Below are positions 1-10,987 of a DNA stretch of 64,000 bases, piece after piece (position 1 is the stretch's first letter; each line of letters begins with the position of its first letter). Location: assembly GCA_023055425.1 (NCBI GenBank), contig JALGPY010000002.1, positions 120,168,088 to 120,232,087 on the forward strand, in the 5' to 3' direction. The translations under genes were made by a program, and so were the position numbers. Source of the stretch: Linanthus parryae. Lineage: Eukaryota > Streptophyta > Magnoliopsida > Ericales > Polemoniaceae. The notes under the pieces were generated by a model that saw nothing but the letters and a program-made list of their open reading frames with translations, had not been told where the DNA came from and searched no databases.

Positions 1-1123
1 TCTATAGATCTGTCTCTATAGATCTGTTTTGTATGAGTAGAGGTAAAAGAAAATCCCAAACAATGTATGTCAAGAAGTTTGGATTATCTACAGAGAATGA
101 ATTCACTTTTTACTGGATTTGTGTTGTTCTTCCCCAACTAGTCAAACTTCTTGTCTAAGTTGGGGTTTTTCAAATGGAAGATGCTGTTTGGCGATGAATG
201 TTTGGGTTAATTTGATTTGTGTTTGTGTGTTCCTTTTTTCTGATAATAGCTTTGATTTAGATAAGGTTTCTATAATGTTGATGAATGATTAATTGAATAA
301 CAGCACATTTGTGTGCTAGATATGGTGTGGATTTTGATTGGTTATTTTGGGGTTTAGGAAGTTGATTGAAGGAATAAATTATTGGTAGAGGAGCAGTGTG
401 GATCTTTGATTGGTGTTCTTGAATCGAGTATTCTAATTTATTTGTTTTTTTTTTGGCGTTCTTGATGTTCTTGGTGTTCTTGTTGACAAACTTGGGCAAA
501 AAATCCAAAAAATGTATAGGGTAATATGGTCCGGAAATTAAATATGTCAGTGGAGCAGTTAGATTTTTAAATCGTACTACTATTTGTTTAAGCAAAAATT
601 ATTACCATGAATATAGATAGTGCATTGTGCGGAATAAGGATATACCAGTACAACGTATTTATGATTAATAGTGACCCTGTAAATTTGAAATTTGACTGCG
701 AAATAGTCAAAACAAAATGAAATTTTGTGTGCCCAAAAAATTGACTTTACATTATGAAAAACAACAATTGTCTGAAGGATTAAAAATATTGCTACGAACC
801 ATAGTAAAAATTATTTCAATTACCGGGAACTTATTGTACTGCCAGTTTAAGTATCGGGTCATAGTTTCTAAATCATAATTCATCAATCTGAACTTGGTCA
901 ACAACAACACTAAAGAACGACTGAATGTCATTCGGGAGGGGTGGACGGCAAAACAGCATAGATAATAGACAAATATTAATGACCACATATACTTTTGTTG
1001 CGTACATATATACAAGCTTGTTTCAAATTTAATTCATAAATATTACCTGGATTCAAATGAATCCAAAGTTAATGGAGGACAATAATACCATGAATGAGAA
1101 CAATAAGAATTATTATATGGTTG
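1..1123. other. AT-rich flank without a supported gene
   Basis: No reading frame here resembles a known protein. The open frames are short (112 codons or fewer), of low complexity and lie in very AT-rich sequence. The first 26 bases hold a direct repeat of tctatagatctg (1-12 and 15-26). I see no LTR boundary, PBS or tRNA-like fold. It may be the target sequence into which LTR L1 inserted, or an older decayed element. Confidence 0.6.
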
Positions 1124-1884
1124 TGTTGGAATAGATGCCCTAAAGGCAATCTTGTTTAGTATGAACATTATTTTGACTAAAATAATCATTATATTATTTA
1201 TGGAGATATGTAATATAATGAAGTCCTAAGACTACAATGTGTTGTTTATCTTAAATATCCCTACTCGATTATATTAATTGACAGGACGATCAACTATAGA
1301 CTAGTATGTGGGTAGATTGATATGGGGATATCAAGTCTAGCACATGGGTATGCATTAGGGATAATGTCTGGATTGACCCACAACGAGAAGGCTACATACA
1401 AGTTATGTAAAGTCACAAGTGATTCTCGTAGTGACAATGGTATTGTGGTCCTTAGACTTGAAGTCACTAGATACTCTAGTTGTGAAATATTTTGCTTTGA
1501 TGTTATCAAACGTTACGCCTTAATCGGGAAATTATAAAGGTAGTCATCGGGCATGATAGGAAGCAAGCTTAGAGATGGTAGTGATGTAGATAGGATTTGT
1601 CCCTCCCACATAACGGGAGCAAATATCCTCAGCCACTCGAGGGGTAGTGCTTATAGAATATCTGGCCAGACTCAGATAAATCAATATAGGATATTGATGT
1701 TTATCTGAATGGATAAGACTATTCCCAGGATTTAGAAACTACGGATTGGATATACGAGTGTTACTTGTATGTCTCGTGTCCAATTCGGATATGGAGACAA
1801 AGGGATAATACAATACGGTAACATTGCCCACAAGGTTTGTCGGATTACTGACTATTTCTGTTAGTTAGGTGGCATGGATGTGTT
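1124..1884 (+). repeat. Copia LTR L1, 5' segment
   Basis: Begins TGTTGGAATAGATGCCCTA, the same start as solo LTR J at 58894 and, in reverse, as both LTRs of Copia A. It follows J base by base until gttgcta, where Copia A is inserted, and resumes at 9207. The offset from the LTR start to the insertion point is 761 bases here and 765 in J. No internal region is attached, so it is either a solo LTR or the end of a larger element lost in the rearrangement to the right. Confidence 0.85.
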
Positions 1885-1889
1885 GCTAT
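1885..1889. repeat. Left target-site duplication of Copia A
   Basis: gctat lies directly before the TG of element A, and gctag (9207-9211) lies directly after its terminal CA. Solo LTR J has gctag at this point, so the left copy probably mutated G to T. Confidence 0.7.
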
Positions 1890-3341
1890 TGTTGGGTTTT
1901 GACGTAGGTAACGCAGCGGAATAAGAAAAATGTATCCCTACTGAAAGCCCACCAAGGATCACAGGAAGAGACATCATAACATGATAAGGGACATACAAGA
2001 TGTGTACCTTTGTGATTTGGAAGATCACACGAAGAATATTGTCCTCGTATCTACGGTTGATCCACGTCTAGAGGTGAGATCTAGATTCTTCCTTCTCCTA
2101 GTGCTAGCTTGGACCGTAGGAAGAGGGAAGAACGAATCGCGCAACAAGGAACAAGCGAGGATCGTCCTCCTCTCTTGTGGCCGACGGGTAGGGGGCGGCT
2201 AAAGGAGGCTTCGGCCTCCTTTGGCTTGTCTCCTGCTCTCTTTCTTTCTCTCCCACTCACTTATGTTATGAGAATGAACATTAAGTGGGAAGGAAACTAG
2301 AGCCTCCTTTATATAGACCAACAACACTTGTTAGTTTACATAAAGGTCCCTCCTAGTTTTACATGAACTTTGATTAGTTCCTTCCTTGCAAATTAGTCCT
2401 ACTAAGTTTGCAAGGTGTTTCAAAGTGATCCTTATATTTCATTAATCATATTAATTAATCTCAAATCTAATTCAACTCTTTTGACTCGTGACCCCATAGG
2501 TTTCTACTTAGTTGGTAGTAACTAATTACTAACATGGAGTGGTGTCTAACAACACATCCATGCAACCCAACTAATAGAAATAGTCAGTGATCCCGACAAA
2601 CCCTTTTGCCCAATATCTCATATTGTATTATCCTTTTGTCTCCATATCTGGATTGGACATGAGACATAATAGTCACACTCGTATATCCAATCCATAGTTT
2701 CTCGGTCCTGGGAATATGCTTATGCAAGCAGATAACATCAATATCTCCATATTGATTTATCTGAGTCTGGCCAGACATTCAATAAGCATCATCCCTCGAG
2801 TGGCCATGGATATTTGCTCCCATTATGTGGGAGGTACAAATCCTCTCTACATCACTACGATCTCTAAGCTTGCTTCCTTTCATGTCCGATAGCTATCTTT
2901 ATAGTTGCCCGGTTAAGGCACAACGTTGAATAACATCAAAGCATGATATTTCACAACTAGAGTAACTAGTGACTTCACGTCTAAGGATTACAATATTATT
3001 AGCACTACGAGAAGCGATTGTGACTTTGACATAATCTAATGTATCCTTCTCGTTGTGGGTCTATCCAGTATGCCATTACTCATAATCCATACCCATGTGT
3101 TAGACTTGATATCTCCATATCAATATACACACATACTTGTCTATATTTGATCGTCCTATTAATCAATATAAATGGCTAGAGACATTTAAGATAAACAACA
3201 CATTGTATCAAAGGACTTCATTATATTAAATATCGCCATAATTAATAAATGAATATTCTAGCCATTACATTTTTTTTGAAATACTAGCCATTACATTATT
3301 CATACCAAATATAGATTGCCTCTAGGGCTCCTATTCCAACA
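1890..3341 (-). repeat. 3' LTR of Copia A
   Basis: 1452 bp, beginning TGTTGGGTTTTGACG and ending CTATTCCAACA on the plus strand, i.e. TG...CA in either orientation. Its partner at 7820-9206 aligns along its whole length, with small indels. A TATA-like box (tttatata read in reverse) lies at 2308-2315. The GC-rich stretch around 2160-2215 is shared with the partner LTR and, in part, with J. Confidence 0.9.
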
Positions 3342-3353
3342 TTCTCCACTTGC
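3342..3353 (-). other. Polypurine tract of Copia A
   Basis: Plus-strand ttctccacttgc reads gcaagtggagaa in the sense direction, immediately before the 3' LTR. This matches the aagtggga-type tract of Copia elements and primes plus-strand DNA synthesis. Confidence 0.75.
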
Positions 3354-3359
3354 ACTAGA

Positions 3360-4178
3360 GCCAATCTGGTGCATCTCGTATGCCTATAGATCTAGTGTGC
3401 CCATTATGCTTACGCTGCGCAAGCGGCTTTGTGAGCGGATCTGAAAGATTGTCATCCGTTGGAATCTTGCACATCTTCACATCTCCTCGATCGATCATAT
3501 CACGAATAAGATGGAATCTCCTAAGTACATGCTTTGATTTCTAGTGTGATCATGGTTCCTTGGCTTGTGCGACTGCCCCAGAGTTATCACAATACAACTC
3601 CATGGGATCCACGATGCGAGGGACCACACCGAGCTCAGTGATAAACTTCTTTATCCAAACTGCCTCATTTGCTGCTTCCGCAGCAGCAATGTACTCAGCT
3701 TCAGTTGTAGAATCAGCAACTGTCCCTTGCTTGGAACTTTTCCAGCTCACAGCTCCTTTATTCAGGCAAAACACATATCCCGACTGCGATCTGTAATCAT
3801 CTTTGTTGATTTGGAAGCTTGCATCAGTGTAACCAATTACACACAACTCTTCATTTCCTCCAAATATCAAGAAGGCATCCTTATTTCTTCTCAAGTACTT
3901 TAGGATGTTCTAACAGCAATCCAGTGACTCTCACCCGGATTGGATTAATTTTTGCTTACCATACTCAACGCGTATGATACGTCCGGTCTAGTACACAACC
4001 TGGCGTACATGATAGATCCTATGGCCGAAGCATAGGGTATCCTACTCATGCGGTCCTTCTCAATCTCATTGGAAGGACAGTCATTCTTGGAAAGAGTGAC
4101 TCCATGCGACAAGGGCAAGAATCCCTTCTTGGAATCTTGCATGTTGAACCTCTTCAACACCTTATCTGTAATCATCAT
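3360..4178 (-). pseudogene. Copia A RNase H and post-RT segment
   Basis: Two blocks in sense order. 4178-3945 holds the segment that follows RT in Copia polyproteins (SRIPYASAIGSIMYA, RPDVSYALSMVSKN). 3894-3550 holds RNase H with YTDASFQ, SGYVFCLNKGAVSW, STTEAEYIAAAEA and YCDNSGAVAQAKEP. These are the metal-binding and catalytic neighbourhoods of Copia RNase H, which degrades the RNA strand during reverse transcription. A stop interrupts the frame near 3550, after which homology continues towards the polypurine tract. The gene is non-functional. Confidence 0.85.
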
Positions 4179-4192
4179 TGTGGTTCTCGAAT

Positions 4193-4797
4193 TTATTCGA
4201 GCTCTACGGTCCTCCCACTTGCTTCTTTAGAGATTAGCTCTCTTTCTAGAAACACGCCAGTCCGAGCTACGAACACTTTGTTCTCGGTTGGATTGTAGAA
4301 ATAATATCCTTTCATTTCCTTAGGATTTTCCACAAATTTACACTTATCCGCTTTGGGCCCGAGCTTGTCTGATTGTAAACGTTTTACATAGACGTCGCAA
4401 CTCCAAATCTTCATAAACGACACTATGGGACGCTTCCCAGCCCATATCTCATATGGTGTCTTCATGACTGATTTGGTTGGAACATGGTTAATGGTAAAAC
4501 CTGCAGTCAATAGAGCATGTCCCCGAAATGATATTGGAAGATCGGTTTGACACATCATAGATCGCACATATCCAATAGTGTGCGATTCCTCCTCTCGGAT
4601 ACACCATTCCATTGTGGTGTTCCGGGTGGAGTGAGTTGGGATACTATCCCACACTCTCTAAGATATTCGTCAAATTCTTGGCTCAAGTATTCTCCTCCAC
4701 GATCCGATCGCAAAGCTTTAATACTCTTACCAAGTTGCTTCTCTAATTCATTCTTAAATTCTTTGAATAATTCAAAAGACTCGGATTTAGCCTTCAT
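4193..4797 (-). pseudogene. Copia A integrase core and C-terminus
   Basis: Frames at 4797-4555 and 4654-4193 carry the rve integrase core: LRSDRGGEYLSQEFDEYL, GIVSQLTPPGTPQWNGVSERRN, then the conserved C-terminal block (HVPTKSVMKTPYEIWAGKRP, CKFVENPKEMKGYYFYNP). Integrase joins the cDNA ends to target DNA. A frameshift separates the frames. Sequence directly after the C-terminal block (about 4193) should lead into RT but runs straight into post-RT sequence, which marks the RT deletion. Confidence 0.85.
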
Positions 4798-5515
4798 AAG
4801 GTAAACAAATCCATATCTACTAAAATCATCAGTGAATGTAATGAAGTAAGTGTAACCACCTCTGGCAGGCGTGGGAAACGGTCACATACATCAGTATGTA
4901 TGAGTGCCAATAACTCACTAGTCCTCTCACCTTTCTTATTGAAAGACGACTTTGTCATCTTTCCTAATAAACAAGATCCACATGTCTCATATGATTCCAA
5001 ATCAAATGAGTCTAGGAGTCCATCCTTATGGAGTCTAGATATGTGTTTCTCGTTTATATGGCCTAAACGACAATGCCATAGATATGTAGGATTTAAATCA
5101 TTAATTTTAATCCTTTTAGTATTTATGTTATAGATGGAATTATTTAGATCAAGGATATACAATTCATTAGACAAATGCGCACTACAATAGTGCATACTAT
5201 CAAAATAAATGGAGCACCACCTGTCCTTTATTGAAATATAAAAACCCTTCTCGTCCAAACAAGAAACGGAAATAATGTTTCTGCTCATAGCAGACACATA
5301 ATAGCAATTGTCTAATTCTAAAATAATTCCAGAAGGCAAAGATAGTTCATAAACGCTTATAGCTAATGCAGCAACTCTTGCTCCATTCCCAAAGCGCAGA
5401 CCTATCTCTCCTTAAGCCAATCTTCTACTTCTTTTCAAATCCTGCAAATTTCGACAAATGTGAGATCCACATCCAGTATCCAATACCCAAGATGAAGAAA
5501 TAGATAGATTGATGT
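4794..5515 (-). pseudogene. Copia A protease and GAG-pre-integrase domain
   Basis: Sense order: an aspartic protease active-site block WVLDTGCGSHICR near 5495-5455, a stop after RSRRLA, then FGNGARVAAL and the frame 5339-4794. That frame contains LWHCRLGHINEKHISRLH, a Zn-binding GAG-pre-integrase motif with downstream CGSCLLGK, and the integrase start LLALIHTDVC. The protease would cleave the Gag-Pol polyprotein in the particle. A frameshift in the A/T run near 5520 separates it from gag, and another near 4870 disrupts the integrase core. Decayed. Confidence 0.85.
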
Positions 5516-6367
5516 CTATAAAAAAATACATGGTGGTTGTGGAATCACTATTCCAAGCTTCTTATCCTCCAGATACTTGGGACAATTTCTCCTCCAGTGA
5601 CCCGGCTGGCTACAGTATTGACAATCACATTTAGCCACGCCCCCACTAGGCTTAAGAGATCCCTTGGATTTTGCAATTTTCTTGCGCTTTCCTTTTGAAG
5701 TAGAGGAAACTCCCTTGCCCTTCTTCTTATTCACCATCAATGTGGCTTTGCCCTTGACTTTGTTGACGCTCTATTCAGCTGTCTTTAGCATGTTTAGCAA
5801 GTCTGGCAGAGGCTTACTAATCTCGTTCATGTTATAGTTCATGATGAACTGGTTATAACTGTCAGGCAACGATTGCAAGACTGGATCAGTTGCCAAATCT
5901 TGGCCTAGTGGGAATCCCAGTCTCGCAAGATTCTCTATATACCCAATCATTCGGAGTACGTCAGGCCTGACTGGATTCCCTTCTGCAAGACTGCTCTTAA
6001 ACAGTGCTTTAGACACCCCATACCGTTCATTCCTAGCATGTTCCTGAAACAATTGTTTCAAGTGTATGATCATATCATAGGCTTTCATATTCTCATGTTG
6101 CTTCTGAAGCTCATGAGTAATGGTGCACAGCATGAGGCAAGTCACGTCATTTGAATCATCTATATGTTTCTTACGCGCCCTTACATCCGCTAGAACAGAC
6201 TCATCAACGGGTGGGTCTGGAATACGATTGTTCAAGACATACAACTTTTTTTCTTGCTTAAGAACAATTCTTAAGTTTCTGTACCAATCAAGGAAGTTTG
6301 TTCCAGACAGTTTATCCTTCTCAAGGACAGATCGCAGGGATGAAGTCGATGCGTGATTGTTTGCCAT
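5516..6367 (-). pseudogene. Copia A gag (nucleocapsid)
   Basis: I place the start at the ATG of MANNHASTSSLRSVLEKDKL (6367), because upstream codons are poorly Gag-like. The body shows the Copia gag (UBN2-like) pattern with NFLDWYRNLRIVLKQEK and SLPDSYNQFIMNYNMN. One in-frame TAG at 5771-5773 follows LLNMLKTAE, and the same frame then resumes with the basic stretch and a CCHC zinc knuckle, CQYCSQPGHWRRNC. Gag forms the cytoplasmic particle that packages element RNA. Apart from that stop the frame is intact until near 5520. Confidence 0.85.
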
Positions 6368-7806
6368 TTGGAATTCTACAAAACGAGAAATATGCAAGTT
6401 TAGTATTTTGAACGTTTTAACTATATTTAACAACGGCTAGTGTATCAAATATAGCTCCCACTGTTTTTCTCGGATGAATATCCCTCTCTATTCATGCGGA
6501 AAATATCTTATATATTTTCTAGTGAGTCCAAGATCCATATTTCACTTCTTCTTGAGCTTGCTTTGGCAAGTCACCCAAGAATTGGTTATTTAGGTAGGAA
6601 CCATTCCAATTGCATCCCATGCAACTCTTGGTCCAATTAGGTGAATAACTCATTATTCTTTATCCTTTAAATAACTCCCAATTGTCATGCCTCTAGGCTC
6701 ATCAATCCAATTGATTTCACATTGCCTCCAACCTCTTGCTTCAACAGTCACACATTACTTGCTTGTGTCGCCGCAACACACCAAGATGAATTAAATCGCC
6801 TTGCTTTGGCAAGCCCGAATGTAATAGACCTTGATCATGAAGGGTGTTTAGGCAAGAGAAGGCAAAACACAATATTCTATTTGAGGGATTTAATTCTCAT
6901 TAATTGGTTGGTTGATACCATCAACATGATCTACTTATTTGGATTGGGCAATCCACAATAAAAGACCAACTTTGTTTATTATTATTTTGTTAACGTTTTG
7001 CATGCATCAACCATACATCAAAATAAATAACAATACATAAATAATAAACATCCACAAAAAGAAAAATAACGTGGCATGGATATGGCCCCTAGACATGTCG
7101 AGGAGAAAAACGAATCACAGGCAGTAAAACCTAATTAATTATTACATTAATATGATCAACTCTCAGGCCGTAAACGAAACCACAAAACATAAAACATCCA
7201 CAACCTAGGCCATATCCATCCACCATGCAACAAGGCACATAATAACAGTTAAAACCAATTTTTAACGAGCTTGTTCAATTTTAGTTGTTTTGGACATTCT
7301 ATGGTCAAAACGGTCCAAGAGATTTGCCAAAAGAATGGCCAAAATCAACCAAGGATCTGCCGCACTAGGCCCGGGCCGGCCGGTCCCTAGCCCACACGGC
7401 TAGGCCATGCGCAAGGGAGCGCCGCCCCCTTGGGTCGTGCGTTACTTGGGCGGCAAGGAGAGGTGGGCGGTCCCCCTTGGGGCCACACCTCCTCATGGAA
7501 TTGTTTCCAAAACTAATTTCTTCATTGTTGGGTTGTTTCCAAAACACCCTTTTGCCTTGATGCCCAAGTTAATTGTTTCCATACTTAAAAAACCCCTTTT
7601 CCAAGCATGTGCCCAAACCCTAGTTCTTGATCCAAAATCCCATGCATCCTATCTGATCAAAATCACTAATTTACACATCCAATGTTAAATTCGGTCTTGT
7701 TTATTGCATCTACTATGCCAATTAATTTCAGTTTCTCGTAATATGAATAAACGGTGTAGAACTGAAATCGTAACACATAAAATCATGTTATGCACTACGA
7801 CCAGTG
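6368..7806 (-). other. 5' leader of Copia A
   Basis: About 1.4 kb between the PBS and gag with no supported coding sequence. It contains gttttgcatgcatcaaccatacatcaaaat (near 6995-7025) and ggcatggatatggcc (near 7073), both also found in the leader of Copia D (22166-23157), so the two belong to related families. A GC-rich patch at about 7360-7500 contrasts with the AT-rich surroundings. Open frames here are not protein-like. Confidence 0.7.
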
Positions 7807-7818
7807 GTTCTGATACCA
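7807..7818 (-). other. PBS of Copia A (initiator Met-tRNA type)
   Basis: Reads TGGTATCAGAAC in the sense direction, one base from the TGGTATCAGAGC complementary to the 3' end of plant initiator tRNA-Met, and starts one base after the 5' LTR. It is a priming site, not a tRNA gene. Confidence 0.85.
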
Positions 7819-7819
7819 G

Positions 7820-9206
7820 AGTTGGGTTTTTAACGTAGGTAACGCAACGGAATAACAAAAAATTATCCCTACTCAAATCCCACCAAGGATCACAAGAAGA
7901 GACATCATAACATGATAAGGGACATAGACGATGTGTACATTTGTGATTTGGGAGATAACACGAAGAATATTGTCCTCGTCTCTACGGTTAATCCACGTCT
8001 AGAGGTGAGATCTAGATTCTTCCTTCTCCTAGTGCTAGCTTGGACCGGAGGAAGAGGGAAGAACGAATCACGCAAAAAGGAACAAGCGAGGATCGGCCTC
8101 CTCTCTTGTGGCCGACGGGTAGGGGGCGGCTAAAGGGGGCTTCGGCCTCCTTTGGCTTGTCTCTTGCTCTTTTGCTTTCTCTCCCACTCACTTATGTTAT
8201 GAGAATGAAAATTAAGTGGGAAGGAAGCTAGAGCCTCCTTTATATAGACCAACAACACTTGTTAGTTTACATAAATGCCCCTCCTAGTTCTACATCAAAT
8301 TGGATTAGTCCCTTCCTTGCAAATTAGTCCTACTAAGTTTGCAAGGTGTTGCAAAGTGATCCTTCTATTTCATTAATCATATTAAGTAATCCCAAATCTA
8401 GTTCAACTCTTTTGACGCGTGACCCCATATGTTTCTACTTAGTTGGTAGTAACTAATTACTAACATGGAGTGGTGTCTAGCAACACATCCATGCAACCAA
8501 ACTAATAGAAATAGTCAGTAATTCCGACAAACCTTTTTGCCCAATATCTCATATTGTATTATCCCTTTGTCTCCATATCCAGATTGGACACGAGACATAA
8601 TAGTCACACTCGTATATCCAATCCATAGTTTCTCGATCCTGGGAATATGCTTATGCAAGCAGATAACATCAATATCTCGTTATTGATTTATCTGAGTCTG
8701 GCCAGACATTAAATAAGCACCATCCCTCGAGTGGCCATGGATATTTGCTCCCATTACGTGGGTGGGACAAATCCTCTCTACATCACTACGATCTCTAAGC
8801 TTGCTTCCTATGATGCCCGATAGCTATCTTTACAGTTTCCCGGTTAAGGCACAACGTTGAATAACATCGAAGCATGATATTTCACAACTACAGTATCTAG
8901 TGACTTCAAGTTTAAGGATTAGAATAATATTAGCACTACGAGAAGCGATTGTGACTTTGGCATAATCTAATGTATGATTCTCGTTGTGGGTCTATCCAGT
9001 TTGCCATTACTCCTAATGCATACCCATGTGTTAGACTTGATATCTCCATATCAATCTATACACATACTGGGGACATTTAAGATAAACAACACATTGTATC
9101 TAATGACTTCATTATATTAAATATCGCCATAATTGATAAATGAATATTCTAGCCATTACATCATTCATACCAAATATATATTGCCTCTAGGGCACCTATT
9201 CCAACA
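7820..9206 (-). repeat. 5' LTR of Copia A
   Basis: 1387 bp partner of 1890-3341. The inner end reads AGTTGGG instead of TGTTGGG, so the terminal base has mutated, while the outer end is intact (CCAACA). A TATA-like box in reverse lies at 8239-8246. It carries several point differences and small indels from the 3' LTR, for example a shortened tract near 9065, so the insertion is not recent. Confidence 0.9.
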
Positions 9207-9724
9207 GCTAGACACCGCTCCATGTTAGTAATTGTTACTACCAACTAAGTAGAAACCTACATGGTCACACTCCCTATGGATTAAACTGGACTTGGGAATC
9301 AATTAGTTAGACTAATTAATAGAAGGCTCAACGCGCAACCACTTGCAAACTTAGTAGGACTAATTTTCAATGTGGACTAATCCATGTAAGGACATGATTA
9401 GTAGATGGGCTAATATGTAGTTAGCAAGGAGTTGTTGGACTATATAAATTACACTCCTAGCTAATTTTCTCAATGAGAGTGTCATAGTTTTTATCACACA
9501 AAGAGAGAGAGAGAGAGAGAGAGAGAGATAAAATCAAGGAGATATCCAACAAGGAGGGCCGAACCCGACCCCCCGTCCGCCCCTCCTCGCCGTCGGCCAA
9601 AGAGGCGTGGCCTTTTTTGGTCTCGTTTTGCGTGATCTTCTTCTTTCTCCTCCTTCCCTAGCTAGAACAAAGGTGTTGGAGTATCCTGGGTCAATCCTAG
9701 GAGTGGCCTGTGCATAGAGACGTG
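9207..9724 (+). repeat. Copia LTR L1, 3' segment
   Basis: Continues L1 after Copia A with gctagacaccgctccatgttag, as in solo LTR J. A TATA box (tatataaa) lies at 9441-9448. The match to J can be followed to atagagacg, where SIRE-like element B begins. About 190 bp of the expected LTR end are missing to the right, displaced by the B/B' rearrangement. Confidence 0.8.
9502..9529. repeat. (AG)n microsatellite in LTR L1
   Basis: Fourteen uninterrupted ag units downstream of the TATA box of L1. The corresponding part of LTR J has only short ga runs (near 59947-59975), so the tract expanded in this copy. Confidence 0.9.
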
Positions 9725-10938
9725 TGTAAGTTCAACATGTTTCAAAGGCTTGAAACTGATTTCAAGGGTTTGAAACAAGCATTGCAGATTCTCGCATGAA
9801 CTTAGGGGGAGCTCTTGATTCTATTCTACTCTTGATATCTTATGATTTATTAGATGTTATTTGATGATGAAAGACAAATAATTCTACTACTATAAACTGT
9901 GTTTAATCTATCAGTTTGACTCAGTCTTTGCAAGGATATTTAGTTTCCTATTTTGCAGGATTGTTTCTAATCTATTTGGATGCAGGATGAAATTCAATCT
10001 GTCAAATTTATTATGCACATGGATTTGTTGTACCTAAAACTTCTCAACCTTCTAACAAACAAGATCAAGTCAGTATCTTTGAAGATACTAAGCAACTAGC
10101 CGTTGGAAGAGCTGTTAGAAGAGTCAAAGACTTGCAGCTGAATTTTAGGAAAGTTTGTTAGTGAAGATCCTGCATATCTTCAATTCAAACAAGCTGCATA
10201 AGAGGGATTTTGAATGAAGAACGTAGACACAACAATGCAGAACATACAAAGACATCCAAAATCCATAGAGGATTAACAAGCAACCAAGAATCAGATCTAC
10301 ATCACTCAATCCAATCCTCTGAAGAACACTGCATTCTCACTGAAGACTTAGTTCTCAGTGTTCTTCTTTTCTGATCATCATTTGTATATCATTCAAATAA
10401 TACTTATAGTTCTTATTCTCGTGGATTATTCAAGGTGAACAATAGAGAACTCTTAGTTAATCAGTTAGCTAGAGAATGTATTAGATAGGTTAGTGAGAAC
10501 CACAAGCTGTAACAGAGTAAGACATCTTTGTGTGCTTGAGATCTAGGGGATAGATTTTGATTAATAAGAATTTGTTGAAAATCCTGCAGGGATTAAGTCC
10601 CTGAGGTAGAGACGTAGGTCCAAGTGGACTGAACTCTATAAATCTGTGTCTCTTGCATTTACTTTGCTGCTTATTACTTATCTTATACACTGATCAAAAC
10701 ATGTTATAGTTCAAAGCTTGAAACTCATTTCAAGGCATTGAAACCTATCAGCTTTCTCTTTACTATATGTTTTGATTCCAAGGAATTGAAACTCATTTCA
10801 AGGCCTTGAAATACTTGCTGCACTTCACAAAATTCTTTGAAACCACTCTTTTATCATAAGTTGCAAAAGCTTCCATACTCTATTCAACCCCCTTCTAGAG
10901 TATTGATCATGTAGTTATTCCTACATTATTGTCTTTCA
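9725..10938 (+). repeat. 5' LTR of SIRE-like B
   Basis: 1214 bp, from TGTAAGTTCAACATG to TTGTCTTTCA, directly before the PBS. Aligns in reverse with the LTR of B' (20922-22165) and more loosely with the LTRs of C. Contains variants of the CAAGGCCTTG motif and, near its end, the hairpin at 10875-10903. Confidence 0.85.
10875..10903 (+). repeat. Stem-loop near the LTR end of B
   Basis: Perfect 8-bp arms ATACTCTA (10875-10882) and TAGAGTAT (10896-10903) around a 13-base loop with a C5 run. The same arms occur in the LTRs of B' and C, where the complementary run has grown to 10-11 G. Confidence 0.75.
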
Positions 10939-10940
10939 AT

Positions 10941-10952
10941 TGGTATCAGAGC
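10941..10952 (+). other. PBS of SIRE-like B
   Basis: TGGTATCAGAGC, an exact complement of the 3' end of initiator tRNA-Met, two bases after the LTR end. Confidence 0.9.
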
Positions 10953-10987
10953 TTGTATCAGTGCATAAATCTAACAATCTTGTGATT

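Larger units (their letters stand above)
1890..9206 (-). mobile_element. Copia element A, complete ends, RT-deleted
   Basis: A 7.3 kb Ty1/Copia retrotransposon in reverse orientation. In sense direction it runs 5' LTR (7820-9206), Met-tRNA type PBS (7807-7818), long leader, gag, protease, integrase, RNase H, polypurine tract, 3' LTR (1890-3341). It sits inside an LTR of its own family (L1) with a near-perfect 5 bp TSD. All genes carry stops or frameshifts. The RT domain, normally between integrase and RNase H, is missing: recognisable sequence jumps from the integrase end (about 4193) to the post-RT segment (4178). The element therefore cannot make its own RT. Confidence 0.9.

Noticed and set aside
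257..1015. Open frames of 87-112 codons in the left flank
   Set aside because: Low complexity, AT-driven, no domain or codon pattern, and no supporting context.
7365..7688. Frames in the GC-rich patch of the Copia A leader
   Set aside because: Overlapping frames on both strands in a noncoding leader; length explained by GC-rich composition.
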